In this document: positions 16,199 through 23,869 of the stretch, one piece after another
Position numbering within the stretch: position 1 is the first letter of the stretch
Layout: the number at the start of each line of letters is the position of its first letter
Origin: Enterobacter sp. R1(2018)
GTDB lineage: Bacteria; Pseudomonadota; Gammaproteobacteria; Enterobacterales; Enterobacteriaceae
NCBI RefSeq assembly: GCF_003628475.1
Contig: NZ_RCAA01000055.1
Location: 30,777 to 94,776 of the forward strand
Length of the DNA stretch: 64,000 nt
Direction of reading: 5' to 3'
Made by a program: the position numbers and the translations under genes
The notes under the pieces: generated by a model
Databases searched by the model: none
What the model saw: the letters and a program-made list of their open reading frames with translations, nothing else
What the model was told of the DNA's origin: nothing

Positions 16199-18593
16199 AG
16201 CCGCTGGGGTGCACAGTGATGTACGGGCAATTATCAATGGGAGAGAGCTGCAGGATGATGATGACGTAGAATTTCCGATTGGAACCGATGACCGAATTAT
16301 CATATTCGACCAGCCGAAATCCGGCGACCTTGCAAAAACTCTTCTCAACCCCCTCGAGCATTTCAACCCGATTAAATTCACCCAAAAGGTGATGAGTTCG
16401 TTTATCAAGCAGCCCAACGCTACCGGCGCTGCGGGGCAGAGCAAAACATCACCGAACAATAGCCTGAAAGGACAGACTAACATTGCCCGCAACGGCGAAG
16501 CCAGGCCAGATAATTACGGCCTGATTCGTGCTTATCCCGATCTGCTTCAGCAGCCCATTTTTGAATACGTTAGCAATAAGAAAGAAGTCACGCAGTACAT
16601 GAATTTCGGTCTGGGCAAGTACGACATTAGCCAGGTTAGATATTCAGAATCCAGTGTAGGTTCGATGGCTGGCGCGTCTTACTCCATTCAGCAGCCGGGA
16701 GATGTGATACCGACCCTTTATGAAGGTTATGAGTTTGATGATGTAGACGGACAAGAAGTTCCAGGGAAGAACGAAGATACCGGCACTCCGCTTTATACCG
16801 CAACAGCCACAACAATGGTTAGCGGTAACTATGCAGGTGGGCAACTGGCGGTGAAAATCGTCAAGCAACCAACCTTCGATTACTTTATTGGCCTGACTTT
16901 CCCCCATGCAGTTTCGATGGTTCTAAACATCACTTATCCTGTTCCGGGCGGGAGCAAGACAGAAGATGTGACGCTGTTTGCCAACCTTATTAGTGCGGTG
17001 CAGACAAGCGACGGTGCAGTTGTAAATCCTACATTCTGGTACACCTTCACATTCAATAATCTGAACGGCTCCAGCGCGTCATACATTACGACAGCGACCA
17101 TTAATACGACGAAGTTTATTCTTAATGACAATGCCGCATTGATAGTCGGGCCGTTTTTCTCGCCAATCGACTCCGACCAGCTTTGGGTGCACACAAACTC
17201 AGGGCTGGGTGGTAACAGCGAAACAAACTGGCAACTGCAAATTTGGAAGGTGGACAGCAACAACAATCAGATCCCAGGAACTGCACAGACTTTTACCTAT
17301 CGTCAGAATACGCCTCATGATTCGACCAGCGAGACGTTTTATCGTACCGATAAAATAACCCCGACAGCGGGTCGCGGAAGGTATGCCTTGTCTTTCAACC
17401 GCACGGACAACTCCAGCGACGCCAGCAAGCTTGTTGTTGAAGAGATACACGCTATAAACGTCAGAACGAATGTCAGCCATCCGAGAGACACAACAGCAAT
17501 CATCAAGGTCCGGGCAACGGAGAACTCCACTGGTCGCGAACTGAAGTACAACGCGATGATTAACCGCTATACGATCAGCTACTCACTCAGTACGCAGTCG
17601 ATTGATTATACGCTGCGCCCATCCCGGCGATTTGCTGATGCGGTGACACATACCTGGCTCGTCATGGGAGGTCAGCCAGAGACTAATATCGACCTTTACG
17701 GGCTCTATCAGATTCAAGCTGAAATTGATGCTTTTGACCCACGGCTTGGGCGCTTCGATTACACCTTTGATGACGAGGATGTCTCTCTCGGTGCGCGTAT
17801 CGAGACAATTTGTGATGCAGCTAGTGTGACCGTTTTTTGGGATGACGGCGTGCTGTCTTTTGTCAGAGATAAAAAGCGCACATCTCCGGCAACGGTATTT
17901 AACCGTAACAACACGGTTGAGGCTGGGTATTCCCTTAGCTACGACATGACGCTACCCGGTGGGTTTGACGGGGTGGAAGTTCAGTATCGTAACCCATCAA
18001 CGAACAAGCAGGATTTCATCCGCTACCGAATAAGTAATGGGGCAATAGTTTCCGGCTCGCCAGTCAAAGCTAAGAAGTTCGAAATGATGTATGTCAGGGA
18101 CGCGTATCAGGCTGACGAACGTGCGTTGAGAGAGTGCAGGCGGCTTATTTACTCACGCATGGCAATGAGCATTACCGCCCTTGCTGATGGCGAATGGGTG
18201 AACGTAGGGGACATGGTGCAAATTGCTGACACATACGATGTGAACCAGCAAACAGGCTATATCATTTCCCGCAGCGGGAACAACTTCGAAACCAGCGAAC
18301 GCATCAATTTCAACGGCCAGATGTACGTTATGGTCACAGACTACAACGGCACTCCGACCGCACGCTATCCTGCGCAGGCGCTCGAAGGTACAGCGTTCGG
18401 GTTCAGCGCGGCATTGCCGGGCATTGAGCTTAATATCTTCGACGGAATGAATGTGCAGTCTCCGTCTCGTTATTTCATTGCCTCAACCGAAGAACTTGAT
18501 ACTACCCGATGGGAAATTACCTACAAAACCCCTGGTAGTGACGGCACAACAGCACTAACCGTACGTGAATACAGCGATCTGATTTACCCCTAA
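16110..18593 (+). CDS. Central tail / host-specificity protein (J-like)
   Basis: 827 residues from ATG 16110 (GTGGAGTGG upstream); the frame is open to 16005 but the longer N-terminus only translates the peptidase gene out of frame. The N-terminal segment (FREWLEAAGVHSDVRAIING) is the beta-grasp-like gpI region seen fused to J-type proteins in some phages, followed by a hydrophobic linker and the J core: ARNGEARPDNYGLIRAYPDL, DAASVTVFWDDGVLSFVRDK, and ALRECRRLIYSRMAMSITAL. It forms the tail hub that meets the cell surface. Confidence 0.82.
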   Translation: MPVIEIQRVPGLPKQRMHASSGTGFREWLEAAGVHSDVRAIINGRELQDDDDVEFPIGTDDRIIIFDQPKSGDLAKTLLNPLEHFNPIKFTQKVMSSFIKQPNATGAAGQSKTSPNNSLKGQTNIARNGEARPDNYGLIRAYPDLLQQPIFEYVSNKKEVTQYMNFGLGKYDISQVRYSESSVGSMAGASYSIQQPGDVIPTLYEGYEFDDVDGQEVPGKNEDTGTPLYTATATTMVSGNYAGGQLAVKIVKQPTFDYFIGLTFPHAVSMVLNITYPVPGGSKTEDVTLFANLISAVQTSDGAVVNPTFWYTFTFNNLNGSSASYITTATINTTKFILNDNAALIVGPFFSPIDSDQLWVHTNSGLGGNSETNWQLQIWKVDSNNNQIPGTAQTFTYRQNTPHDSTSETFYRTDKITPTAGRGRYALSFNRTDNSSDASKLVVEEIHAINVRTNVSHPRDTTAIIKVRATENSTGRELKYNAMINRYTISYSLSTQSIDYTLRPSRRFADAVTHTWLVMGGQPETNIDLYGLYQIQAEIDAFDPRLGRFDYTFDDEDVSLGARIETICDAASVTVFWDDGVLSFVRDKKRTSPATVFNRNNTVEAGYSLSYDMTLPGGFDGVEVQYRNPSTNKQDFIRYRISNGAIVSGSPVKAKKFEMMYVRDAYQADERALRECRRLIYSRMAMSITALADGEWVNVGDMVQIADTYDVNQQTGYIISRSGNNFETSERINFNGQMYVMVTDYNGTPTARYPAQALEGTAFGFSAALPGIELNIFDGMNVQSPSRYFIASTEELDTTRWEITYKTPGSDGTTALTVREYSDLIYP

Positions 18594-18615
18594 CCAAACC
18601 ACTTATCCCAACCGA

Positions 18616-18640
18616 ACCCAGCCATAGCGCTGGTTTTTTT
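18616..18640 (+). terminator. Intrinsic terminator before tailspike gene
   Basis: CCAGC/GCTGG stem with AT-containing loop followed by seven T, between the J-like gene and the tailspike. Confidence 0.65.
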
Positions 18641-18651
18641 ATGGAAAAATT

Positions 18652-20598
18652 ATGGCGACTACACCTACACATTTGCCTGTCCCAAGCGAAAATCCGCACG
18701 ATCTTAAATTTAATTCTGGTAAAATTGACGAGTTCGTTACGTCACTCGCGGTGAAATACATAGACCGGCTGGGTGGTGAGCATTACACCATTGAAGGTGT
18801 TAAGCAGTTAGCCTTTGAAGCCATATCCGACTTTGGTTATGTAACAATTAGCTCATTTGAAGATGGAGCAACACTTACAAGCCCAAGCCAGGCTCTGCTA
18901 TGGGAAAGCAATGGCGAATATTACAAATGGACAGGTAATCTGCCTAAGGTTGTAGTGGCAGGTTCTACGCCAGAAGATACAGGAGGGATTGGGCCGGGGA
19001 CCTGGTTAAGTATTGGAGATTCCCTGCTTAGAACAATGCTTTCTTCTGTGACTGGCGCTGGAATGGTTGGATTTGATCCAGGTGCTACATATCCAGAAGG
19101 AACTATAGGTAACGAAATAGGCCCATATGCTGCAACCGGTGCATCCAGAAATATTAAAAGGGAGGATCGGGCCAGTATTACCTATGGAGCATTTGATTTT
19201 AGTGAGTTTGAATCAGATACCGGAAGTGCCGTAAATGCAGCTATAACTAAGATGAAGACTGAAGAGATTGCTGGCGGCAACTTGAAAGGCGGGAAAGTTA
19301 TCCTACCCAGAGGAAATCTTGCATCTCACACCAGCATTTTAATTAACCGAGTAATCGGGCAAACATCAGTGGGCATAGTGGGGCAAGGGCAATCAACAAC
19401 AGCATTAGACCTTGCAGAAGCGCCAGCTGGTACCCATGGGATTTCATCAGATGATACTGGTGCCGTTTATGGTGAATTCTCTGATTTCGGAATTAATAAT
19501 GCTCCAGGCCGTGGGTTTTCCTTCATGCGCGGATCTCGGCTGACGTTCAGGAATCTCCAGGCATATCAATGTGTTGGCGATGGATTTTTCTTTGGTAACT
19601 GCTTCGTAAATACACTTGAAAAGTTAACTGCTGTAAATAACTCAGGTAATGGGTTTAACCTTTCTAATCTTCCAGTGAGTGGAGAGACTACCTACGAAAA
19701 AACAAGTTTTAATGTTTCAAACTGCTACGCATCTGGGAACTCATCATCAGGTTATATACTAGGGAATTTGAATTACTCTTTTGTAAGTGGGTGCGCGGCT
19801 GATGCTAATGGTTTATATGGATATTTAATAGGAGGGGTTTGCAACGGACTCTCTGTTGAAGGCAGCGGAGCAGAGAGCAACCAGCGATCCGGGTTTGCGG
19901 TTATATCAAACATAGCAACTGACAACATCCGTGGCGTTAGCCTAAAAAACATAAGCGCATATCGGAACAATATGGGCAACGCAGGATACCCAAATTTACT
20001 GTTCGTTCAGTCAACGGCAGGTGCGTCTGTTAAAGTTAAACTTGAAGGGGCGGTTTCAACGCCATCAGGGGCAGGCTCTGGAACAGTAGATGTTAAAGTA
20101 TCTGGATCTGGGGCAAGGCTTAAACTTTCCAGACAAAATGAGTTGCCAAACGGGTGGTCTACCGAACTTGGGGGGTACATCGAATTCCTTCATGATGGCG
20201 TTCATCTCATCAACAGGAATGTAATACCCTCGACAGCCGTCGCCGTTTGTAACCTAAAAAGCACCCAAGGCGGGGTAACTGATTATGCAGGAAATCTGAA
20301 GATCAAGGTCAGCAATATTCACCCGTCATCACAATCAGCAAAAAACGTATCCTTCTACAATTTGACATTGTGTAAATCAAACGCGACTCAGCAAATCGTT
20401 GAGGGATCAAAGGCTGGACATACTGCAGCATCAGGAAACTCGCCAGGTTTCCCTAGCTTTACATTTTCGCTAGACGCAGTGAACAATCAACTAATTGCCA
20501 CTCCTAACACTGGAGTCGGTAGCTCTGGGGCAGGGACTGAATTCTGGTTTGAAGTAGAGGACGAAGGCCAGGTTGTAGCATATGGCGTCAGTTTATAG
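18652..20598 (+). CDS. Tailspike with beta-helix fold
   Basis: 648 residues. The N-terminus looks like a tail-attachment domain (TPTHLPVPSENPHDLKFNSG; ALLWESNGEYYKWTGNLPKV; GPGTWLSIGD), which is shared by many modular podo- and siphophage spikes. From about residue 185 the protein has repeating turns rich in Asn, Gly, Ser (GFSFMRGSRLTFRNLQAYQC; GDGFFFGNCFVNTLEKLTAV; NVSNCYASGNSSSGYILGN), typical of a right-handed parallel beta-helix that binds and usually cleaves surface polysaccharide. The C-terminal about 150 residues are a separate beta-rich unit. The gene is AT-richer than the tail genes, a sign of domain exchange. Confidence 0.82.
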   Translation: MATTPTHLPVPSENPHDLKFNSGKIDEFVTSLAVKYIDRLGGEHYTIEGVKQLAFEAISDFGYVTISSFEDGATLTSPSQALLWESNGEYYKWTGNLPKVVVAGSTPEDTGGIGPGTWLSIGDSLLRTMLSSVTGAGMVGFDPGATYPEGTIGNEIGPYAATGASRNIKREDRASITYGAFDFSEFESDTGSAVNAAITKMKTEEIAGGNLKGGKVILPRGNLASHTSILINRVIGQTSVGIVGQGQSTTALDLAEAPAGTHGISSDDTGAVYGEFSDFGINNAPGRGFSFMRGSRLTFRNLQAYQCVGDGFFFGNCFVNTLEKLTAVNNSGNGFNLSNLPVSGETTYEKTSFNVSNCYASGNSSSGYILGNLNYSFVSGCAADANGLYGYLIGGVCNGLSVEGSGAESNQRSGFAVISNIATDNIRGVSLKNISAYRNNMGNAGYPNLLFVQSTAGASVKVKLEGAVSTPSGAGSGTVDVKVSGSGARLKLSRQNELPNGWSTELGGYIEFLHDGVHLINRNVIPSTAVAVCNLKSTQGGVTDYAGNLKIKVSNIHPSSQSAKNVSFYNLTLCKSNATQQIVEGSKAGHTAASGNSPGFPSFTFSLDAVNNQLIATPNTGVGSSGAGTEFWFEVEDEGQVVAYGVSL

Positions 20599-20603
20599 GG
20601 GGT

Positions 20604-20630
20604 AAGCCCACCTAAGTGGGCTTTCTTTTA
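20604..20630. terminator. Terminator between tailspike and acyltransferase genes
   Basis: AAGCCCAC-CTAA-GTGGGCTT with TTCTTTTA on the + strand. It serves the tailspike; on the opposite strand it lies just at the 3' end of the acyltransferase gene. Confidence 0.72.
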
Positions 20631-21215
20631 TATGTTTTTCTTCAATTCCAACTCTAAATTTAAAGGGTTTCTCTTTCTATTTTTTATTTTCTTTGCTGGA
20701 GAACCAAAATACACAGACCATTCTTCAGTGTTTTTAGTAACAAGAGAATTAGCGCCTACTGCTACACCTTCTGCAATTTCGATTCCTGGCATTACAATTG
20801 ACTGAGAGCCGATTATTGCATGCCTGCCTATCGTCACCTTACCTTCTATTACGCCAGTATACTTTGATGGAACGGTGGGATTGGTCATGAATTCACCAGA
20901 GTAATCATCACTCTTAGAGTAGATTTTCACCCCCTGAGAAAGACCAGCAAAATCCCCCACCTCTATGCCGCTGCCGGCGAAAAGAGCAGAATAACCACCG
21001 ATATGAACATAAGAGCCAATGTTAAGATATCCATCTCCAGTTGCAATAATGGTCGTGAATGCATCTATACGTACATTATCTCCAATAGATATATTACCAA
21101 TACCAACGATGTTGCACATCCTTGAGATTAGAACATTCTTACCAAGCGATTTGAATCCCAAATCCGCAAGCCTTTCATCATTACAATATCCTGAATCAAA
21201 TCTGTCAATAACCAT
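20628..21215 (-). CDS. Hexapeptide-repeat O-acyltransferase
   Basis: 195 residues forming a left-handed beta-helix acyltransferase (WbbJ/LacA-type): repeated [LIV]-G-X4 turns such as IGIGNISIGDNVRI, NIGSYVHIGG, IEVGDFAGLSQG, VTIGRHAIIGSQSIVMPGIE and VAVGANSLVTKN, ending GSPAKKIKNRKR. This class moves acetyl groups to sugars. The gene is markedly AT-rich, lies opposite to the late genes and shares a TAATG stop-start overlap with the upstream membrane gene. Beside a polysaccharide tailspike it fits surface-antigen modification by the lysogen; the substrate is not known. Confidence 0.82.
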   Translation of the reverse strand: MVIDRFDSGYCNDERLADLGFKSLGKNVLISRMCNIVGIGNISIGDNVRIDAFTTIIATGDGYLNIGSYVHIGGYSALFAGSGIEVGDFAGLSQGVKIYSKSDDYSGEFMTNPTVPSKYTGVIEGKVTIGRHAIIGSQSIVMPGIEIAEGVAVGANSLVTKNTEEWSVYFGSPAKKIKNRKRNPLNLELELKKNI

Positions 21216-21775
21216 TATTCACCACCTTTTAAAATAATGTTTAAACCCTGATTTTTACCAGCAGATTTTAAATCATGAAAATATTTATGAGACCTGAATT
21301 TAGATCCTGGATAAATTTGATACCAATATAACTGATCATAAAAATCAGGAACTATGAAATCATGAGGCTTTCTTTTTTCCTCCATTTCATTTAGCTTGCT
21401 TATTACCATCAAAACATTTTTTGGGGTAATCATCTCAAGCCATGCCTCGGATTGAATTCTATATGGGTAAGATTCTATGTCAGCATTCCTTTCGTTGTTT
21501 ATATTTGCTTCAAAGGCCGCCTCATACATCAGTCTTTTGATGTTTTCATAGTGATCATCCTTCCACAATGAAGCATTGTACTTAAATCTCATGGCAAACT
21601 CTTCTTCTTTTATTTTTCGAGTAAGAGCATCCTCTGCAGAGTTTGATTTGATAATTAACAGTCTGCAAACAAAAGATAGCAAAATAAACCCTATTGATAG
21701 CAATATAGATATGTACAACCATACAGCTGGAACTGTATCAGATAAAATTCCGATCCTATCGGATATTAAAGACAT
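21215..21775 (-). CDS. Hypothetical membrane protein of the conversion module
   Basis: 186 residues with one N-terminal membrane helix (about residues 17-40, AVWLYISILLSIGFILLSFV) and a charged, helical cytoplasmic portion (SEDALTRKIKEEEFAMRFKY; RIQSEAWLEMITPKNVLMVI). GGAG lies 8 bases before ATG. Strongly AT-rich. It is the promoter-proximal gene and overlaps the acyltransferase start by one base, so the two are probably co-translated. Not recognised; the TPKNVL segment recalls phage Ea-type proteins but that is weak. Confidence 0.75.
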   Translation of the reverse strand: MSLISDRIGILSDTVPAVWLYISILLSIGFILLSFVCRLLIIKSNSAEDALTRKIKEEEFAMRFKYNASLWKDDHYENIKRLMYEAAFEANINNERNADIESYPYRIQSEAWLEMITPKNVLMVISKLNEMEEKRKPHDFIVPDFYDQLYWYQIYPGSKFRSHKYFHDLKSAGKNQGLNIILKGGE

Positions 21776-21794
21776 TTTTATTCTCCAACAAATT

Positions 21795-21823
21795 ATATTA
21801 ATTAGCTCTCAAGTTTCCTTCAA
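21795..21823 (-). promoter_or_regulatory. Promoter of membrane protein-acyltransferase operon
   Basis: On the minus strand TTGAAG (21823-21818), 17 bases, TAATAT (21800-21795), 20 bases before the ATG of the membrane gene. It points away from the SOS genes, so the pair can be transcribed in the lysogen independently of late transcription. Confidence 0.6.
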
Positions 21824-21869
21824 AGAGCTTCGTCAGTGACGATGATATCAACTACCGGCACAAACACAT

Positions 21870-21896
21870 AGCCCGCTTGTGCGGGCTTTCTCTTTT
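21870..21896 (+). terminator. Terminator-like hairpin before SOS operon
   Basis: GCCCGC-TTGT-GCGGGC followed by a T/C-rich tract; insulates the SOS promoter from transcription arriving from the left. Confidence 0.65.
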
Positions 21897-21903
21897 CTAC
21901 CCC

Positions 21904-21946
21904 TTGATCAAAATCTCTCTATGAAATACTGTTTATGCATACAGTT
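21904..21946 (+). promoter_or_regulatory. LexA-box promoter of prophage SOS operon
   Basis: TTGATC (21904-21909), 17 bases, TACTGT (21927-21932) as -10, overlapped by TACTGTTTATGCATACAGTT, which holds the canonical LexA half-sites CTG-N10-CAG (21929-21944). The position over the -10 would allow repression until RecA-driven LexA cleavage. A good ribosome site (AAGGAG) follows before ATG 21967. Confidence 0.85.
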
Positions 21947-21966
21947 CTTTAGGAAAGGAGTTCATC

Positions 21967-22206
21967 ATGGCGAGAGACTATGAGATCAGGTCCGCATTTG
22001 TTAACGCGATAAAAACAGATGCGAAGCGCGGACAGATTGTGGCTACAAGCGACTTTGTCGCCGAGCTTGAGAAGTTCAACCATTTCTGGTCGTTGGGACA
22101 GGCGAACAAGTGGATATCCTTTTACCAGTCATTCTTCCGTGACTACACAGATCATGAGGGCGAGGACAAAGTTTACTATCTCATCAGCATGGGGTATGTG
22201 AAATGA
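21967..22206 (+). CDS. SOS-controlled small protein of unknown function
   Basis: 79 residues: MARDYEIRSAFVNAIKTDAK at the N-terminus and an aromatic C-terminal half (HFWSLGQANKWISFYQSFFR; KVYYLISMGYVK). No signal or membrane helix. It is the first gene after the LexA box and overlaps the UmuD'-like gene by four bases (ATGA), so the two are almost certainly one operon. It is not DinI-like by sequence. A role in DNA damage tolerance or in controlling the downstream protein is suggested only by context. Confidence 0.78.
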   Translation: MARDYEIRSAFVNAIKTDAKRGQIVATSDFVAELEKFNHFWSLGQANKWISFYQSFFRDYTDHEGEDKVYYLISMGYVK

Positions 22207-22529
22207 ACAGGGGTTTCGCTTCGCCTGCTGCTGACTATGTAGAAAGGACGCTCAGCATTACTGATTTAGTCGGAATGAACGCCAACAAGGAGGTTATAGA
22301 AACTTCATCCGGCTATGTCATCATCGATACATCTATGTCGATAGAAAATGGCTGCACACTGCTGATTAGCTTTTGTGGGCAGAACCAGTTCGCCAAAATT
22401 ATGGGCAGGTCGCTTATCACTGAAGACGGCGAGGCGATAGAAGGGGAAGCAGTAGAAGAAGTTATAGTGCTGGGCCGTGTGACGCACTTTATTCAACGGA
22501 TGTACGAGTACGATTCTCCTGTGATGTGA
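22203..22529 (+). CDS. UmuD'-like protein lacking the catalytic serine segment
   Basis: 108 residues. MNRGFASPAADYVERTLSIT matches the N-terminus of UmuD', i.e. UmuD after self-cleavage before GFPSPAADYVE, with only three residues ahead of that Gly. The region GYVIIDTSMSIENGCTLLIS continues as the UmuD C-terminal domain (DLLIVDSAITASHGDIVIA), but about 13 residues that in UmuD contain the catalytic Ser60 (GDSM) are missing; a Lys remains (QFAKIM). The end EEVIVLGRVTHFIQRM fits UmuD's last strand. Phage P1 HumD is a known ready-made UmuD' homologue. No umuC-like gene is adjacent. A TSM triplet at residues 43-45 could be mistaken for DSM. Confidence 0.8.
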   Translation: MNRGFASPAADYVERTLSITDLVGMNANKEVIETSSGYVIIDTSMSIENGCTLLISFCGQNQFAKIMGRSLITEDGEAIEGEAVEEVIVLGRVTHFIQRMYEYDSPVM

Positions 22530-22550
22530 GGTGGAACTATGCCACCTTTT
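22529..22550. terminator. Bidirectional terminator between SOS operon and integrase
   Basis: AGGTGG-AACTATG-CCACCT plus TTTT; overlaps the stop of the UmuD'-like gene and covers the integrase stop on the other strand. Confidence 0.65.
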
Positions 22551-23706
22551 CATCCAAAAAATCTGCCCACCACTGCATCATTTCTCGTCGAGTGTCCAGA
22601 TAAGCCGCGTGGTTGTAAACAGAGCGCGTGCCTCCGCTGACGTGAGCCAGTTGCATCTCGATAGCATCACTGTTCCAGTGCTTCTCGTTCATTACTGTAC
22701 TGAACTGGTGCCGGAAGCCGTGGCCGCTGGTCTGTCCCTCATATCCAATGTTCCGGATAAGACCTAGCACTGAATTCTCACTGATTGGTTTTTTCCTGTC
22801 GTTTCTGCCTGGGAAGCAAAGCTCATACTGGCCGGTAATCTGCTTCAAAAATCTGAATAACTCTATAACCTGATCTGACATAGGCACGACATGAAGTTTG
22901 CGCCCTTTCATTACCGAAGGGTCAACGCTGATTAGCTTGGCTTCAAAGTCGATTCCATCCCATGACAATGAACGAAGTTCAACAGTCCGCATTGCAGTGT
23001 AATGCAGCACTTGCGCAGCTATCTTTATGACTATCCATCCACCATAAGCATTCATTGCCCGCTGGAATTCATGGATACGGTGCATTGGGAGGAACGGGTA
23101 GTTTTCTTTTCGATATCCACGCATTGCTCCAGCAAGGTCTCTTGATGGGTTGTACTTGGCCCTGCCAGTTACGATCGCATAACTGAACACCTCTCCGCAT
23201 CTGCGCCTCGCCTTATCAGCGCGTTCCATTGCGCCCCTGTCCTCGAAGTGCCTAATCACCTTTAATAAAACCATCGGCTCTACATCATCCATGCGCAGAT
23301 GACCAATAATAGGCAGTATGTCATCGGTGAACATGCTCATCATCTCGTCAGCGTATCCCTTTGACCACACCTTTGATTTGTGCGCATGCCATTCTGCGAA
23401 TATTTTCCCGAAAGTATCCGCAGCCTGGGATTTCTCTTTCTTCTTTAACGCCTGCTTCTGCTCTGCCGGGTCATTTCCATTCAGCAGTTTCATTTTCGCT
23501 TCTGACTGTTTTGCCCTGGCTGCAGTCAGTGATATTTCTGGATAAGGACCAATCACCAGCGTCTTTTCTTTACCTTCATACCGGTAACGCATTCGCCACA
23601 CCTTTTTACCGGATGGCGGAACGAACAAGAAAAGCCCTCCGGCATCCGCCAGGCGATATGATTTTTCCGCAGGCTTCGCTGCGTCGATTTGCTTTACCGT
23701 AAGCAT
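22537..23706 (-). CDS. Tyrosine integrase, IntS (KpLE1/CPS-53) type
   Basis: 389 residues from ATG 23706, giving MLTVKQIDAAKPAEKSYRL, the start shared with E. coli IntS; an upstream in-frame TTG at 23745 exists. Domains: N-terminal arm-binding DUF4102 (about 1-85), core-binding SAM-like (about 95-185), catalytic domain with Arg of HYTAMRTVELRSL (about 240), HGFRHQF His/Arg (about 329/332), His of LAHVSGG (about 355) and Tyr of YNHAAY (about 364). The 5' end faces argW, the same orientation as intS in K-12. No typical ribosome site precedes the ATG, so translation may be weak. Confidence 0.95.
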   Translation of the reverse strand: MLTVKQIDAAKPAEKSYRLADAGGLFLFVPPSGKKVWRMRYRYEGKEKTLVIGPYPEISLTAARAKQSEAKMKLLNGNDPAEQKQALKKKEKSQAADTFGKIFAEWHAHKSKVWSKGYADEMMSMFTDDILPIIGHLRMDDVEPMVLLKVIRHFEDRGAMERADKARRRCGEVFSYAIVTGRAKYNPSRDLAGAMRGYRKENYPFLPMHRIHEFQRAMNAYGGWIVIKIAAQVLHYTAMRTVELRSLSWDGIDFEAKLISVDPSVMKGRKLHVVPMSDQVIELFRFLKQITGQYELCFPGRNDRKKPISENSVLGLIRNIGYEGQTSGHGFRHQFSTVMNEKHWNSDAIEMQLAHVSGGTRSVYNHAAYLDTRREMMQWWADFLDEKVA

Positions 23707-23734
23707 GTGGGCATAAATCCATGGGTATTTTTGA

Positions 23735-23756
23735 TATGCCCGCAATATGCCCGCAA
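23735..23756. repeat. Tandem 11-bp repeat at integrase promoter
   Basis: ATATGCCCGCA occurs twice in direct tandem just upstream of the integrase start. In KpLE1 the integrase represses its own promoter, so a binding role is plausible; this is inference. Confidence 0.55.
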
Positions 23757-23782
23757 AAGTTTGGTGGAGTCAATACGCGCCG

Positions 23783-23862
23783 GGTAACGTCAGGTAATTT
23801 GAAATTGGGAGGAAATGTTGCTTTGGCAGGGGTGTAGGTAATGTCAGGAAGCGTGAGGTAAT
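23783..23862. repeat. Candidate integrase arm-type sites
   Basis: Three related direct repeats between integrase and argW: GGTAACGTCAGGTAAT (23783), GGTAATGTCAGGAA (23837) and GTGAGGTAAT (23853). Spacing and place beside the tRNA fit arm-type integrase sites of an att region. Confidence 0.55.
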
Positions 23863-23869
23863 GAGAATG

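Noticed and set aside
22203..22529. Intact UmuD or active S24 peptidase
   Set aside because: The N-terminal 24-residue cleavable arm and the Ser60 segment are both missing; it cannot self-process as UmuD does.
23735..23862. CRISPR-like repeats near the integrase
   Set aside because: Repeats are only 10-16 bases, imperfect and irregularly spaced, with no cas genes; integrase sites explain them better.
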